DNA of 64,000 bases from Portulaca oleracea (Eukaryota; Streptophyta; Magnoliopsida; Caryophyllales; Portulacaceae). Positions within the stretch are counted from its first letter, which is position 1; the number at the start of each line of letters is the position of its first letter. The notes below the pieces were generated by a model. That model was not told where the DNA came from and made no database searches. It saw nothing but the letters and a program-made list of their open reading frames with translations. This document shows, piece after piece, positions 1-11,475 of this stretch. The translations under genes were made by a program, and so were the position numbers. The stretch lies in assembly GCA_029582165.1 (NCBI GenBank), contig CM055874.1:4290114-4354113 (forward strand). The letters are read 5' to 3'.

Positions 1-138
1 AAGAATTTTGTACTTTTTACAATTACAATACAATTATCTTAATAATTAATACATAGAAAACAATGAGTGTTATTTACATTATTATCATCTTACTAGTTAA
101 TAAATAGGACGTGTAATGTGTATATAATATCTGTAGAG

Positions 139-241
139 ATGCCACTCACACATCACTTCATACTCTTTATTGAATATATAATATCCTTCTGACAACTTAT
201 GTAGCATTACATACATGCCACTCACACATCACTTCATACTC
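139..241. repeat. 27-bp direct repeat, two copies 76 bp apart
   Basis: The same 27 bases (ATGCCACTCACACATCACTT followed by CATACTC) occur at 139-165 and again at 215-241. The rest of 1-630 is AT-rich and I see no gene or recognisable element in it. The repeat lies downstream of the minus-strand gene at 631-1167. Its origin is unknown; a local tandem duplication with a diverged spacer is the simplest reading. Confidence 0.7.
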
Positions 242-630
242 AACCAAAATATATGTTTAAGATATTATAATCAATTTTTCTACATATGAAAGCAAATAAA
301 GTAGTTAAATGCCCTTGCTATAATGTACATCTGACCAAATAATCGACTTTGAATTATCTCAAAGCCGACATTTGTCAGACAAATTTTGACTTGATACTAT
401 GGACACTTTTTAGAAAGCCCACAGGGCACCACATTTTCAACATACACCGTTCCATAAAAACAGTGAGTTTTGTAACTAATTCTTAACTAACGTGAAATTT
501 GATCAGCCCAATAGTAATTTCATTAAAGCACATTATTTTAGACCTTATCGAAGCGAACAAATGAGCAATAAATATATACGTAATAAAAGTAACACATTAC
601 ACCAACTAACCCCATAATATAGAAAGAAAA

Positions 631-1167
631 CTAAGGACGACAACCATGCTTCAGATTCCAAGAAATACATTTCACTTGTTGTTTGATAAAATTTGGCACA
701 ACTGGATCATCAAAAAAATCTGGAGATGTGTACACATTCCCATTAGCATCTATTTTGTACCACCAACAATGGAGGTTACCGTCATAAGATACTCCTCCTC
801 CAGATCCTTGGTACACAATTGGTACACTACCCCCGCTGCGATCCCCCGAGGGTTGTGGAGCGGGGGTACTAGAGCTTGAAGATGGTGGGCCATTTTTAGG
901 GTTTGTGGGGCTAGGGTTAGGTTCAGGGCTTGCAGGACTAGGGTTAGGGCTTGCGGGAGTAGGGTTAGGGTTAGGGTTAGGGTTAAGGTTACTTGATATG
1001 AACCATGGAAAGTAGGTTGATGGAGGATCAATCCTTGGTTTAATTGGTGGAAACATCAGAGCAAATGATGGGTCTCCTTTAGGTTTTCTTATAAATGTAG
1101 AGTCAGAGTACACAAAATATGAGGAAATGAGGATCATAACACAAATAAGTAGAGTGTGTTTCTCCAT
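631..1167 (-). CDS. Small secreted proline-rich protein, unrecognised family
   Basis: Single-exon frame of 178 residues. Residues 1-21 form a classical signal peptide (hydrophobic run LLICVMILISSYFVYS, likely cleavage after Ser21), so the product should enter the secretory pathway and probably the cell wall or apoplast. Residues 61-99 are dominated by Asn-Pro, Ser-Pro and Pro-rich repeats. They are followed by a Ser/Gly-rich linker and a more complex C-terminal part (about 117-178) with Trp135-Trp136 and three cysteines (134, 167, 176). The Asn-Pro repeat is encoded by a TTAGGG-type run on the plus strand. A TATAAAAG box lies 78 bases upstream of the start. I do not recognise the family: it resembles cell-wall proline-rich proteins in composition only. 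The intact frame, signal peptide and TATA box make a real gene likely. Confidence 0.7.
   Translation of the reverse strand: MEKHTLLICVMILISSYFVYSDSTFIRKPKGDPSFALMFPPIKPRIDPPSTYFPWFISSNLNPNPNPNPTPASPNPSPASPEPNPSPTNPKNGPPSSSSSTPAPQPSGDRSGGSVPIVYQGSGGGVSYDGNLHCWWYKIDANGNVYTSPDFFDDPVVPNFIKQQVKCISWNLKHGCRP
961..984 (+). repeat. Telomere-like TTAGGG microsatellite inside a coding region
   Basis: About four perfect TTAGGG units, read on the plus strand, sit inside the minus-strand gene at 631-1167, where they encode Asn-Pro repeats. Degenerate relatives (GGGCTAGGGTTAGG and similar) continue from 905 to 960. The unit is six bases, unlike the usual seven-base TTTAGGG of most plant telomeres, which fits a frame-preserving hexamer expansion rather than an interstitial telomere. 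Confidence 0.8.
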
Positions 1168-1244
1168 CTTTTAAGTTGGGAAAAGAACAAATATAATGAA
1201 AGCTTTGATCATTGAAGTTGGATTGCATGAAGTAATTAGGCATC

Positions 1245-1252
1245 CTTTTATA
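1245..1252 (-). promoter_or_regulatory. TATA box of the secreted-protein gene
   Basis: On the minus strand the bases read TATAAAAG, 78 bases upstream of the ATG at 1167. Transcription starting about 30 bases downstream would leave a 5' leader of roughly 50 bases. Confidence 0.65.
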
Positions 1253-1689
1253 CTAGTGAGATACAACCATTCAGTTTCTTGGCTAATTAATCAACAACTC
1301 CTTTTGTGGTAATTTGGCACTCATTTAATGTGAAACTTTTTTATGAGAAACACTTCAAAAAAAATTGATTTTTGAACAATAATGAAGTGGATGTTTTACT
1401 GGTAAACACTTGAGCAATTAAGGAACTAATTAAGTAAGCTGTTATCAAAACAGTTGATTAGTCCAACTGTTTCTAAGGTGTAAATTTCACAATTTACCGT
1501 CATTTTATCCTTGATTTAAACGGCTCACCTACCTTATTTTGATTGTTTGGATTGTTCTCAAGCACAAAGATATCTAGAACTGGAAGCTGCATCTTGGCAG
1601 CAATAGTTTATAGGATGACCCTTTCTTTCCTTTGTCTGGTGGTGACGAATCCGAGCTTATTGTGAGACAGTAACCACGAAGTTATATTT

Positions 1690-2040
1690 ATAACGATTTT
1701 TGGAGAATAGTACACTGGACTTTAGGGGCATTTGACAATAATACACTAAACTTTTTTTTGGACATTAATACACTGAACTTTGAGGGCATTAAACAATAAT
1801 GTACCCGGAACGATTCAAGTGGTGGTTGACTTGATGGCGGCCCTATATGGCTGGTTGAGAAAATGACGTGGAACAAACTTAAAATTTTTGCCATGTAAAA
1901 AATTAAACATAATCAGGATGACTAATATATTTGTTCTGAAAATAGGAAAAAAATGACACCTCAAAGAAGGAACGTCACCGAGTCAACCACCACTAGAATC
2001 GTTCCGACCCTATATGACTAATGGGCGGACCCTTACCTGA
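1690..2040. repeat. Dispersed repeat of the 'tacactgaactttgagg' type
   Basis: The stretch repeats variants of 'aatacactgaactttgagggcat' several times between 1690 and 1800. Similar phrases return at 31012-31085 and 37220-37340. This spread suggests a degraded dispersed transposable element. No coding capacity and no clean terminal repeats are visible. From 1168 to 1690 and from 2040 to 2513 I see no other feature. Confidence 0.4.
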
Positions 2041-2513
2041 CCCGTTGCCCACCCCTAGTTGTAACCAAAAGTTTTAGAAAGATGAGCATGCTAAAGAGGA
2101 GAATTTCAGTTGGTACAATAATGTGGATGTGGTTTGCTAAATGCTAAGCCCCATTTCATAAGTTTGCCAGAACTTAAGTGCTTACTCTCCTTTTCTTTCT
2201 GATCATTGATCGTCTGATAGAACCCTAAACCCTATAATCAAAACCCCAATCTGATCACACAAATCAGTTTGGTTACCATAGAAAAGACGATTATACTTGC
2301 CATTTACAACGAAACATACAAAACACAGCAAAGTTACAATTTTGATTGACATCCCCAAGTTGCAGCAAACCAGAAGAGCTCTGTATTTACACAGACGAAA
2401 CTAAGCAACGAAAGCATGAGAATCATATGGAATACATCATGAAACTCTAATCAAATCAAACCATATGGCATACATCAACATCATCCCCAAACTAGTCGAA
2501 CCATAAACTTTGA

Positions 2514-5500
2514 TTATGCGTTAAGAAAGGGTAGCACAGTGAGCATGAACTCCTCGTACGTAAACGTTGCTGAGCCTGTATACGCCTTGTCCTTGGCCTT
2601 GAACTTCTCCGTCAGACCCTACACGATGAAACACAATGCATCGAAAACCACATACTTCATTTCAAAATGAATCAAGTACGACAAATTACACGAAATTAAT
2701 ATAGATTTGTCACAGAAAATACCATTATAAAAGTTATAGTATTTGCCATTTTTGGTGAAATATCGTGTGTGCACTCATCCGTCAAATGTGAACAAAGATC
2801 GTAAGAAATACTAGCAAAATGGAGCGCAAGCCAATGGCTTGAGATAACCTGACAATTCTTAACCAGACCCGAACCCACCCGAAAATGATAGGTTTTGAAC
2901 ACAATTTTGTCGGCCTATTCCTAAAAATTTAGACATGATAGAATTTGACGCAACCTGAACATCAACTCGGGCATGCCTAAAGGGTTTTGAACACAGTTCG
3001 CAAACCCGAAACCTAATCAAGCCTGAAAACTGACCCGTACCGAACCTGAGCCGAAACCGCTCGCCCGAGTTGACAGGTCGATAAGAGCACTAACATTTAA
3101 CATGTATGTGGAAATTGGTACCAAAGGCAAGGCTGTACATCTCTTGTACGTCTATCCTTCTACCATCACATAGAATCTCCCCCCCCCCCCCCCCAAAACC
3201 AAAAAAAAACTCCCCCAAAAAACAATCACCAACCAAAAAGAAAAGAAACATAAACACGATATCCATCAAGATAGATTCGGACAAAAAGAAAGGCATAAGA
3301 AAATGAAAAGTATACAGACATACCTTAACCGTGAGGCAACACCTGCATTTAGGGGAAAACAAAGAGAATATACGCATTAGAATGCTGAATTGAAGCATGA
3401 ATATAGAAACTGTTAAAAAAGGAAGTACCAAAACCAGATGCTTACTCGATGAAGTTATCATATTCAATAGCATTGCTGTGTCCGCCGGTCTTATCAAACT
3501 TTGCGACAAGCAACTCCAAGACCACAGGTGAGACGGAGAATCCAAGGCTATACAGCGCCTCACGCAGCTCGGATGTATCTATCTTCCCACTTCTGTCTCT
3601 GTCAAACCTTTCAAATATTTCCTGGAGGATACCAAACACGGTGTACATTAATAATCTTCAATAAAAAAACAATAGCATATATCTGGTAACTAAAATGTTG
3701 CCAATTTACGTACCCTCCAGGATTGCAGGCTGTAATACAAAGAAATGAATTCCTTTGGACCTGCACAAACACATGAAAGTTAAGACATGGGTAGTAATTC
3801 ATCTTCCACTGTATTTCTCCATGCTTTGACTTAAGCAATTAAAAACATAAAAAATTAATTGAAACACTAATTATTTTGTTAATTATAATTAGCGAAAATA
3901 CTGTCGCTTGGCTCTGATACCGAATGAAAGAGGACCGAACATAAGACTAAATATTAATTTGTTTAAAGTTTTTCATTGCTTGAGATCAACATATGGACTT
4001 TTTTGCAAATTTAAATAGTGCTAGGGATTTCTTTATAAATTTAGAAGGGTGTTTTGTCACCTCAAAGTACATTCTAAAAATATGGTCTCCTAATTATAGT
4101 TTTCTCTAAATGTAGGTTACTTCCCAGTAGTCTTTGGTACTTACTGTTTGATTGAATAAATAGGAAATAGTAGCAGGAATTGGTCCTTAAAGCATGAAGC
4201 GGATTGGTTTGTCAGCCCACTAGTTAGCTAGCAGGCTAGCAGCACCTTCTGTTCTGCAACTAATATACACTGGGCAGCCTTTCTGGCTAGAGCCGACAAA
4301 ATTTTGTCCGACCCGAAAAAACCAAGTCTAGACATAGATTTTTCGTCCGAATTTCGATATTGACCAATTTGACCGAATATTCGGACAAATTTTCTCTTTC
4401 TTCTATTGTCTAAACCCGATTTTAGCTTCATGTAAATTGTCCGACCCGATATAAAACCGCGTTCGGACATGAATTTCTTGTCCGAATTTTGATATTGACC
4501 GAATTTGTACAACCCGAATTTACCCGGACCCAAAAATCTTCCAGCGATATTCCTAGCCAGGATCATGCCTGACCTCAAGCAGAAAAGTATTCCTTCCAAA
4601 TCTACTTTCAATAAAGTCAAAATGCAGAGTATGTATAAGATATTGCAGAAGCACAGGTGAGTATGTTTTGGATAGTCTGATGGGAGCAGTTGGTAGCCTA
4701 CCCCACCCCAATCTAAGATTAGACCAAGTCTTGAAATGCCCTCCACTGCATGTCCACATATACTGTTTTTCTAGGGTTGATACTTGATAGAAATTTCACT
4801 TGCTCCAAAAAATGAGCATAGAAACAAGATACATGGCTAAATACTGGGTCCTCAGTGTGGCCAAGTTGTCAACATATAAGATATGCATATCACCAAGAAC
4901 TTTTCCTTTTCTAAACACTCCTTCTGCACTGTTCTTTTAAGAGACCAAACATCATTTGTGGTGCGCTTGGTTCTTTTCCAGAAAAATGTTTCATGAGAAA
5001 CTTTTTCCGGGAAAGTTTTTCTTGTGAAATTTTTTTCCTAAGAAAGAATACATCACAATGTTGGGTTTACATCTGAAAATATGGGAAAGTTTATTAAATT
5101 AAAATATTTTTTGGGTATTTTGGGAAGCTTATTATATAAAGTTTCACTTTCTCATGGGAAAAAAACTTTCCCAACTCCCCCATGGGAAAGTGTTTCCCAT
5201 GGATCATAGAAAAATTTTGGACCTCACTCATAGAAATTCTCATCCTCATTTTGCAATCATAACATAAGAAAATTTGCTCAACTTGACAAACTTTCTCGAG
5301 AAACATTCACAACCAAACGGTCCCTTGCCTCTTTAAGGATTAACCCTTCCCTCTCTTAGCCCCCCCCCCCCCCCCGGGTCTTCGATGTGTAAAGGTTAAC
5401 CTCCCCCTCCCAAGTCCCAGATTAGCATAGTGGCTAGTGGCATAATTTATGAAGCTTTTGCTAAATTAAATTTCAGGTGTCTAAGCCTCATGTAAGGTGA

Positions 5501-7663
5501 CTAAAATGCCAGACTAGACAAAAGAGAAGGAAGAAACTCAAACATACAGCTGTGTTAACTCTCTTTGGAACTCACCTAAAACTAAACCCAACTGATTCCT
5601 GCCAACTACTCCTCTCTCAAAATTTTGGAAGCATTAAACACAAAATGATAATTGAAAATGACAAAGAACATGCTTTACTGGCATTAGGTATAGCTGTATG
5701 ATTATGATTACATCCAGATAGTGATGAAGAATATTGCGTCAATCCGGGTGGTTTGCCACTGATTCCCTTTAGCAAGATCTAATGTTTAATGATTTGTATG
5801 AAAATCTATCATGAAAGAGATTTACCCCTTATGGACAGCTATGCAGAGTTAGAGGCCCAAGAAAGTGATAGTAACATTTTAAGACAATCAATCAATTTGA
5901 AATGACACAATGAAAAGTAGGACCATTGTGAGGTGGGAATAATATACATCATAAAGTCTTTTATCTTCCCCATTTTTCCTTCAATCTTGCTCACTTTACC
6001 TAAACAAAGAGAGTTCATATTCTACAACTATACTTAGAGGATATAACTTATAAGCCACGATTTTATCAACCTTTGCTTCCATAGTGAATGATGAGTTATC
6101 TACTTCACATTTTTATACTCTTGAGTATAGACTGGAAAAAGGACCATACTTGTGAGACGGGAATTATATGCATCACAAAGTTTTTCTTTTTCCCTTTCTT
6201 GTTCACTCTCACCCACTTTACCAAAACAAACAGAAAGTTCCCATAATTTTACCTACCTTTATTGCCGGTGTGATTGAGGGATTATCTACTTTTACATTTT
6301 TTATACTCAGCCTTGGGTATAGACAATTCATAAATCATAAAGTCATTTTGAGACAGTCAATAAATTTGATAGAACACCAAATCAGGACTGTAATTTAAGA
6401 CCGACATTAAACACCCCCTATATGACTTTTTTGCTTTCTCCTTCACTCGTACCTACTTTACCTAAACACAAATATAACATAGGTTTCTATGAGGGTATAT
6501 TTTCTGATAAGTTAACTTTCCATCAATGTGTATTTTCATATGAATCAAATTTCAAAATCTGACCTTACACATATGGCCTGTTCTCTAGGAGACTGAGAGT
6601 ATAAAGGAATATGAGTATGAGTATAAATTTTCACTGGATCGTGTACAATTTAATAACGCACTGATATTAGGTAAAGCTATCAAATAAAATCTAATAGTAT
6701 TCTATACTAGGATTTGGTAAATAGATCATTTGATTATGCTACTTGCGTATGTGTATAAAATTTTGATTCAATTTGTAATTCGGCAGTCGGCACCATGATT
6801 CACTGCTCGAGTTGGCTTCATATCAATCGATGCTTCAGTCCAATTCTTATCTACTTTGCAGCAAAATGTGACTTCCACTCGGTTAGGTTTAGCTTGACTC
6901 GATCAATTTGATTTTAGTCGGTCAGTTTGTTCGAGTCAAAATCAAGTTGATTCTACCTCGAACGACTCCATATCATAACACGGATAATTCCATCATGTCT
7001 AATTCAATCATGTATAATCAACTATGCAACTGGAATTGAGAAAATTACAGAAAAAGAAAGAGAAAAAAAAAACATACCGATTCTACGAGAATTGGAATCA
7101 GTGAACAAGTACATGAGAAGATGAACAGTTCTCAGGCTGAAGCTCTGATTATACGAAGACAACGCCCTCTGCAACTCCTTATCATCGATCAATCCACTCC
7201 CATCCTGATCAGCCAGCTGGAAACACGCGACGATGCTCGGATCCGTCCCCGGCGGAAACGACGACGGCAGCACCGCCGCGAACGGACTTCCGGCCGCCGG
7301 ATACGGCGCTGACGGCGGAGCTCCGTATCCGTGGCCGTGGCCGTAGTTCTCCTTCGGCGGCTTTCCTCCCTCGCCGCCGTAGTAAGGGGCGGAGCCGTAC
7401 GACGGCTTGTTCTCCTTCGGCGGCTTTCCTCCCTCGGCGCCGTAGGGAGGCGCGCCGTACGCCGGCGCCGTCGGAGCCTGGCCGTAGGGCTGGCCGTATG
7501 GCGGCTGTGAGGAGGAGTGAGGCTGACCGTACGGTGGCTGCGACGACGGAGGTTGGCCGTAGGGAGGCTGCGAGGACGGTGGCTGACCGTATGGCTGAGA
7601 CGTCGGCGGAGCGCCGCCGTATCCGTAGCCGGGAGCGTTGTGAGGGTAGCCGTAGCCGGACAT
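2514..7663 (-). CDS. CML49/50-like: Penta-EF-hand calcium-binding protein, CML49/CML50-like
   Basis: Five coding exons on the minus strand: 7663-7078, 3760-3714, 3621-3446, 3342-3324 and 2618-2514. All junctions are GT-AG and in phase, giving 310 residues. The N-terminal 140 residues are Gly/Tyr/Pro/Gln-rich, with [13 protein letters not shown] repeats as in annexin- and ALG-2-like penta-EF-hand proteins. The C-terminal half carries EF-hands: the first loop is [12 protein letters not shown] (152-163) and another is [12 protein letters not shown] (218-229). Exon 2 supplies the family's PKEF...LQSWR stretch and exon 4 CLTVK. The protein ends TVLPFLNA, close to the Arabidopsis homologues, which are slightly longer. 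Expected role: cytosolic or membrane-associated Ca2+ sensor. The start is the first ATG, in a GC-rich exon unlike its AT-rich surroundings. The 3.3 kb first intron holds repeats. Family assignment is firm; orthology to CML49 or CML50 individually is not resolved. Confidence 0.93.
2845..3081. mobile_element. Degraded hAT-like MITE, GACCCG-rich, in CML intron 4
   Basis: Begins with TAACCTGACAATTC and ends with GAGTTGACAGGTCGA. These are inverted copies of the terminal motif seen in the better-preserved elements at 30600, 36050 and 37382. The interior is rich in acccgaacc and 'ggttttgaacac', shared with those copies. I could not find a target duplication, so the ends are approximate. It sits in the last intron of the CML49/50-like gene. 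Confidence 0.6.
3180..3194. repeat. Homopolymer C run
   Basis: A run of about fifteen C followed by an A-rich tract, in the last intron of the CML49/50-like gene. A second run of about sixteen C is at 5360-5375 in the first intron. Both are places where assembly length is unreliable. Confidence 0.8.
4270..4562. mobile_element. 'TTGTCCGACCCG' dispersed repeat with short inverted ends
   Basis: Starts near TCTGGCTAGAGCCGACAAAA and ends near CCTAGCCAGG, so about eight bases at the ends (CTGGCTAG) are inverted copies. The interior repeats TTTGTCCGACCCGAA and 'ttcggacaaa'. A related sequence is at 57125-57320 in the nucleotide-sugar transporter intron, and weaker relatives are at 8150-8280. It appears to be a non-autonomous element with no coding capacity. 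It lies in CML intron 1. Confidence 0.45.
4960..5325. mobile_element. Possible MITE with 'GCTTGGTTC' / 'CCAAACGG' ends
   Basis: The left end reads GTGCGCTTGGTTCTTTTCC and the right end AACATTCACAACCAAACGGT. The outer parts are inverted relatives (CGTTTGGTT against GCGCTTGGTT), and inside both ends lie 'gaaaaatgtttc' and 'gagaaacatt'. The interior is full of 'gggaaagtttttc' and its complement, so the element folds back on itself. No convincing target duplication was found. It is in the first intron of the CML49/50-like gene. Confidence 0.5.
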
Positions 7664-7788
7664 TTGAAAAATTGCGGTGGCGCGTGAAAGTTAGGGTGGC
7701 GCGTGAAGAAGTTGGGATGTTTCTTTGAGGTCCGGATTTTTGAACAGGACGGGGGAGAAGATCTTTCTGAATGGAGAGTTTTTATAAG

Positions 7789-7796
7789 CTCTGTTT
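7789..7796 (-). promoter_or_regulatory. TATA box of the CML49/50-like gene
   Basis: Reads TATAAAAA on the minus strand, 126 bases upstream of the start codon at 7663. It is the best TATA match in this upstream region. Confidence 0.55.
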
Positions 7797-8498
7797 TTGC
7801 GAAAAAGGAGCTACGGTTGGCGATATTTACTTTTATGCCATTGGCTAACGCGGTTTGTTTGGTGCAGTGGGGGCCAAAATTTTCAGGTTAAATGAGGTTC
7901 GGATAATTAAAACAAACTCCACATTTATTCGAATTTCAAACTCGAACATTTTGACATATCCAAACACATATTTGAATTGTATGCACCCGCAGTTGTCCAA
8001 ATATACTTAAACCCTAATTTACAGTAAACTTAGACGCAATTTCAATATTTTGTCTGTATTGCAGGGTTTGGAAGCTATTTGAATCTCTCTAAACTCGAAG
8101 ATGACGCGAAACTCAGACGTCTGAAATTCTTACCCCAAACACAAACGTGGCCCGATTTTAGAATCAGGCATGATCAAATTGTCCGAATCCAAAATCCTGA
8201 CAAAAAATTCATGACCAAATCTGATTAAATTTAAGCTGGACAAATTCTTATATTCGAGTCGGATGAATTTTTGTCAGCGCTAACTTGATGGATTATCAGG
8301 TTTTCTACATTGAGGGGCTTTTTGGTAAATTGGTATTCGTGGACCGAGTCAATGATTTTAGAAAGAGGGGGGCGCTGACTTGGACCACAAGATTAGCTTC
8401 ATTTATGTTGACTTATAGCCTAATCGGCTGATCCCTCCATAATCCATACACCTTCTTTTTCTTTTTTCTTTTTTGTGTGGTGAAGGCATTGACAACTA

Positions 8499-8685
8499 CT
8501 GTCTCCGTTCCAAAATATTTGTCCTTTGACTAAATTACAATGAGTTACGATATGAATTACCGTTATGTAATTTTTATTAAGGTGGCTTTCTACTGGTGGT
8601 AATTTCATATTGTAACTCACTATAATCTGTGAATAATTAATGATCAAAATTTAGTCAAATGACAAACATTTTGGGACGAAGGTGG
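8499..8685. mobile_element. Stowaway-like MITE (Tc1/mariner type)
   Basis: Inverted ends are CTGTCTCCGTTCCAAAATAT on the left and 'acattttgggacgaaggtgg' on the right, flanked by TA at 8497-8498 and 8686-8687. Total length is 187 bases. The inner part repeats 'ctaaattacaatgagttacgatatgaa', which is shared with the element at 54787-54977, so both belong to one family. Confidence 0.8.
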
Positions 8686-8720
8686 TAATTTATTTCTCAC
8701 GGATCTTTTATGCCAATTGA

Positions 8721-8974
8721 GGCTCCGTTCTTTTTATACGCATGATGCGGTGCCGTGAAATTTGAAAAAATGTAATGAGTTGTGGTGAAATATGAGGAGA
8801 ATTGTGATAAGTGGGGTCTGTGAAGAAATAAAATATACAAAATATAGGAAAAAATTGATGAGATTTATTGGTAATGATTGTGGTGTGGTATGGTGTGGTG
8901 AAATATGGTAGAAATGAAAGAGTGTGGTGCGGTGTGGTATCACACCGCAACCTACCGTATAAAAGAATGGAGCC
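8721..8974. mobile_element. PIF/Harbinger-like MITE, 'GGCTCCGTTCTTTT' family
   Basis: Left end GGCTCCGTTCTTTTTATACG and right end CGTATAAAAGAATGGAGCC are near-perfect inverted repeats. The flanking triplets are TGA and TAA, an imperfect match to the three-base duplication seen in the copies at 37920 and 53938. The inside is 'ggtgtggtgaaatatgg' repetition. There is no coding capacity; the open frames read through it are chance. Confidence 0.75.
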
Positions 8975-11270
8975 TAAGAAAATATAAGGCATTCCATCAA
9001 AAAACGAAAATACAAGGCATATATTAACTTTGTCATTTATAATTTGATTTTTGGATTGTGTATACCCAACTTTTTGGATATTGGATTTTAGTGTATCAAA
9101 TGTTTAATATTAGGTATTAATACCGAAAACATTTAAGTCATCCTTTAGACCAATTCACAATCATTAAAGTCATTATAAGTAAATTAAAATCAATTTCAAT
9201 TAGATATAAAAGTCCGTACATTATCCAATAATAAAGATGGTAAACAATCCAATACCCAAAATACGCGTATATTATGATTCAAAATGATGTTAAATTATGT
9301 CAACATTATATACATAAGCATTTTTTGTTTCTTAAAAAGGTGATTCTCATTTTTTTAATAGAACGTAATATTGGCTTCAAAAAATGTAAACATATTGTTA
9401 TAAGTACATTTTGAGTCTACAAAGTTGATATATTATCATATCTAATCTAATTGTTTGTAAACATGGAGATGTCGGTAGGTTATTTACATTTCTTCATCTC
9501 TTCTAACTCGTATTTTCACTATTTAATAGACGGATATAAATTTTTTACATTTTTAAAGTATAAACATATGGAATTAACTCAATTAAAAATTTAAGTTAAT
9601 GGCTAAAGACTCAACAATGATTTTACATTTTAGCAAAAATATATCTTGTTTATATAAATTTTATATACTAAAATGTTCAATAAAATAATGGTTTGTTTTT
9701 GCATGACAGTTTTAAATGTACAATTGGTGGGAGGACGCCATCAAGTAAGTGGATGAACTTTGAAAGAGTACCCCTATGGCAAATTGCCCTTAAAATAATT
9801 AGTTGTAGCTGGTGACATGACTATTTTGAGTAGTTACCATAACAGGAAAATGGGGAATGAAGACACGCTTAATTGAACTGTTATTTATATATAAGTATAT
9901 TTTATAAATTGTTTATACCGGTCTCAAATATTGCTTTCATTTTGAATCCTGATGGTAAAAAAATAATAATAAAAATTGAATTTTTTTCTTTACCCGTCAA
10001 GCAACGTAAAGTAACCCAAAAGTTATAATTTAATCCTTCTTCGTACTTCAACTACCTCTTTTATCTGATTGTCAATCTTCGTACTCAAATCTTCGTTTTC
10101 TGATTTTTTTAATTATTTGCTACGACTTGCTCTTTGGATGAAAAATTAGAATTTGATTAGTGAAATCCCAAAAAGTTTTGGAAATATGTAAAGCCTTGAG
10201 CATCAAGGCATGATGCAAAATAACTTCGCAAATGAGAACTAATGTTGTTCTCAAAAGGTTTGGGTACCTTACTTCTCACTTGTTGCCCACACCAGTATGG
10301 TTGCAATCACTTGCCCAAACATAGAGGTTTAATTTTTCCTTGATTCCGGACCTTCCAAGATCGTCTTGACCATCATTTGGTTGGGTCTCAAGCCCCTCTA
10401 GAGACTCGAGACACGTCACCAACCCCAATACATTTTGGACCCTAGCGTCATTCTAAGTCGTCCCAATGGAGTGTAGTTATTTTGGCATTGGGGTCGGAAC
10501 TGGACCGGAATGGAGAAACAAGTTGAGGAAGAGGAAAACGAAGGCTGTTGGGTTAGGCGCAGGTCGCGCCTTGCCCTTCCTCCTCTATTCGCATTGTTCC
10601 AAAACCTAGAAAGAGGCGCTCGCTGGCGTTGGTCGCGCTTCCCAGGTGTCGGCCACTCTTAGTGTTTCGTTTGAAGGCCCGAAGTCTCTGGGAGAGGCGC
10701 GAGATGCATTGGAAAAGGCGTTGGCCGTGCTTCCTACTGTTGTCCGACTTTCGATAAATTTTCTTCGCGTTTTTTTTCTTTCTCTTTTTCCCATCCACGC
10801 GTTTTGGGATGACAAATTTGTAATTTTGTCATTGTCTTCTTCTCCAATGTTTATATTTATTCACGTGAGGGAGGAAGAGCATCCAACTTGGTCATTAATG
10901 AAAGCAAGGGTTTCTCCCCAAATTTTCTTCTATCAAATCTTGTTTTTACTTTAGCATCAATTCATTGCGACAGTGTTAACAAGTCAATTTCTTTATGGAT
11001 TAGTGGTGATAATCTTTATATAAATTTGGTGGAGTTGTAGTTCTTGGAGGTAGAATCCCCCATTACCAAGGTAATATCTTATGTTCAAACTCTATTAAAA
11101 ATTTTCGGGTTCAAGATCTTCTTTCTCCTTCCTCAACTCAAGCAAGTATTTCCCACCATGTCATGTGTCATGCTCCATGTTCTTACCGAATAACTTGTAT
11201 CTTTTATACTTGTACAATAACAAGCACTCAATCTGCAAAGAACATATTGTAATTACACTCTACTCCCTCC
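8975..11270. other. Gene-free spacer between CML49/50-like and INO80
   Basis: Mostly AT-rich and without recognisable genes. A GC-richer island at 10500-10800 contains 'gaggcgctcgctggcgttggtcgcgc'-type sequence with overlapping frames on both strands. None of these frames has a recognisable domain or splice structure, so I do not call a gene. The island looks unlike its surroundings and could be a transposon fragment. Confidence 0.5.
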
Positions 11271-11272
11271 GT

Positions 11273-11475
11273 TCCATATTAATTGTCTTTTGACATCATT
11301 AATTTCTCAACATATACAATGTTATAATATACAAAAGTACTATAGTGATATACATTGTAATATATTAAATTCACAATAAAAATTACTATTGTAATATACA
11401 TTGTAATTTTCGATAAAATATATTATATCTTAATTAAAAATAATATTTTGGATAACTAATATGAAATTGAGCGAT
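11273..11475. mobile_element. Degraded Stowaway-like MITE
   Basis: The left end CTCCCTCCGTTCCATATTAA follows a TA. The right end 'aactaatatgaaattgagcga' is a diverged inverted copy followed by TA. The interior is AT-rich with internal self-complementarity ('atacattgtaatat'). It lies about 500 bases upstream of the INO80 start codon. Confidence 0.55.

Noticed and set aside
905..985. Interstitial telomere array
   Set aside because: The unit is a hexamer rather than the usual plant heptamer, it is short, and it keeps an open reading frame in a signal-peptide protein.
8708..8992. Frames of 94 and 69 residues on the minus strand
   Set aside because: They lie within or barely overrun a MITE with clear inverted ends, and are His/Thr low-complexity.
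10553..10954. Possible genes on both strands
   Set aside because: No domain, no splice signals and overlapping frames on both strands; a GC-rich island is the likelier reason.
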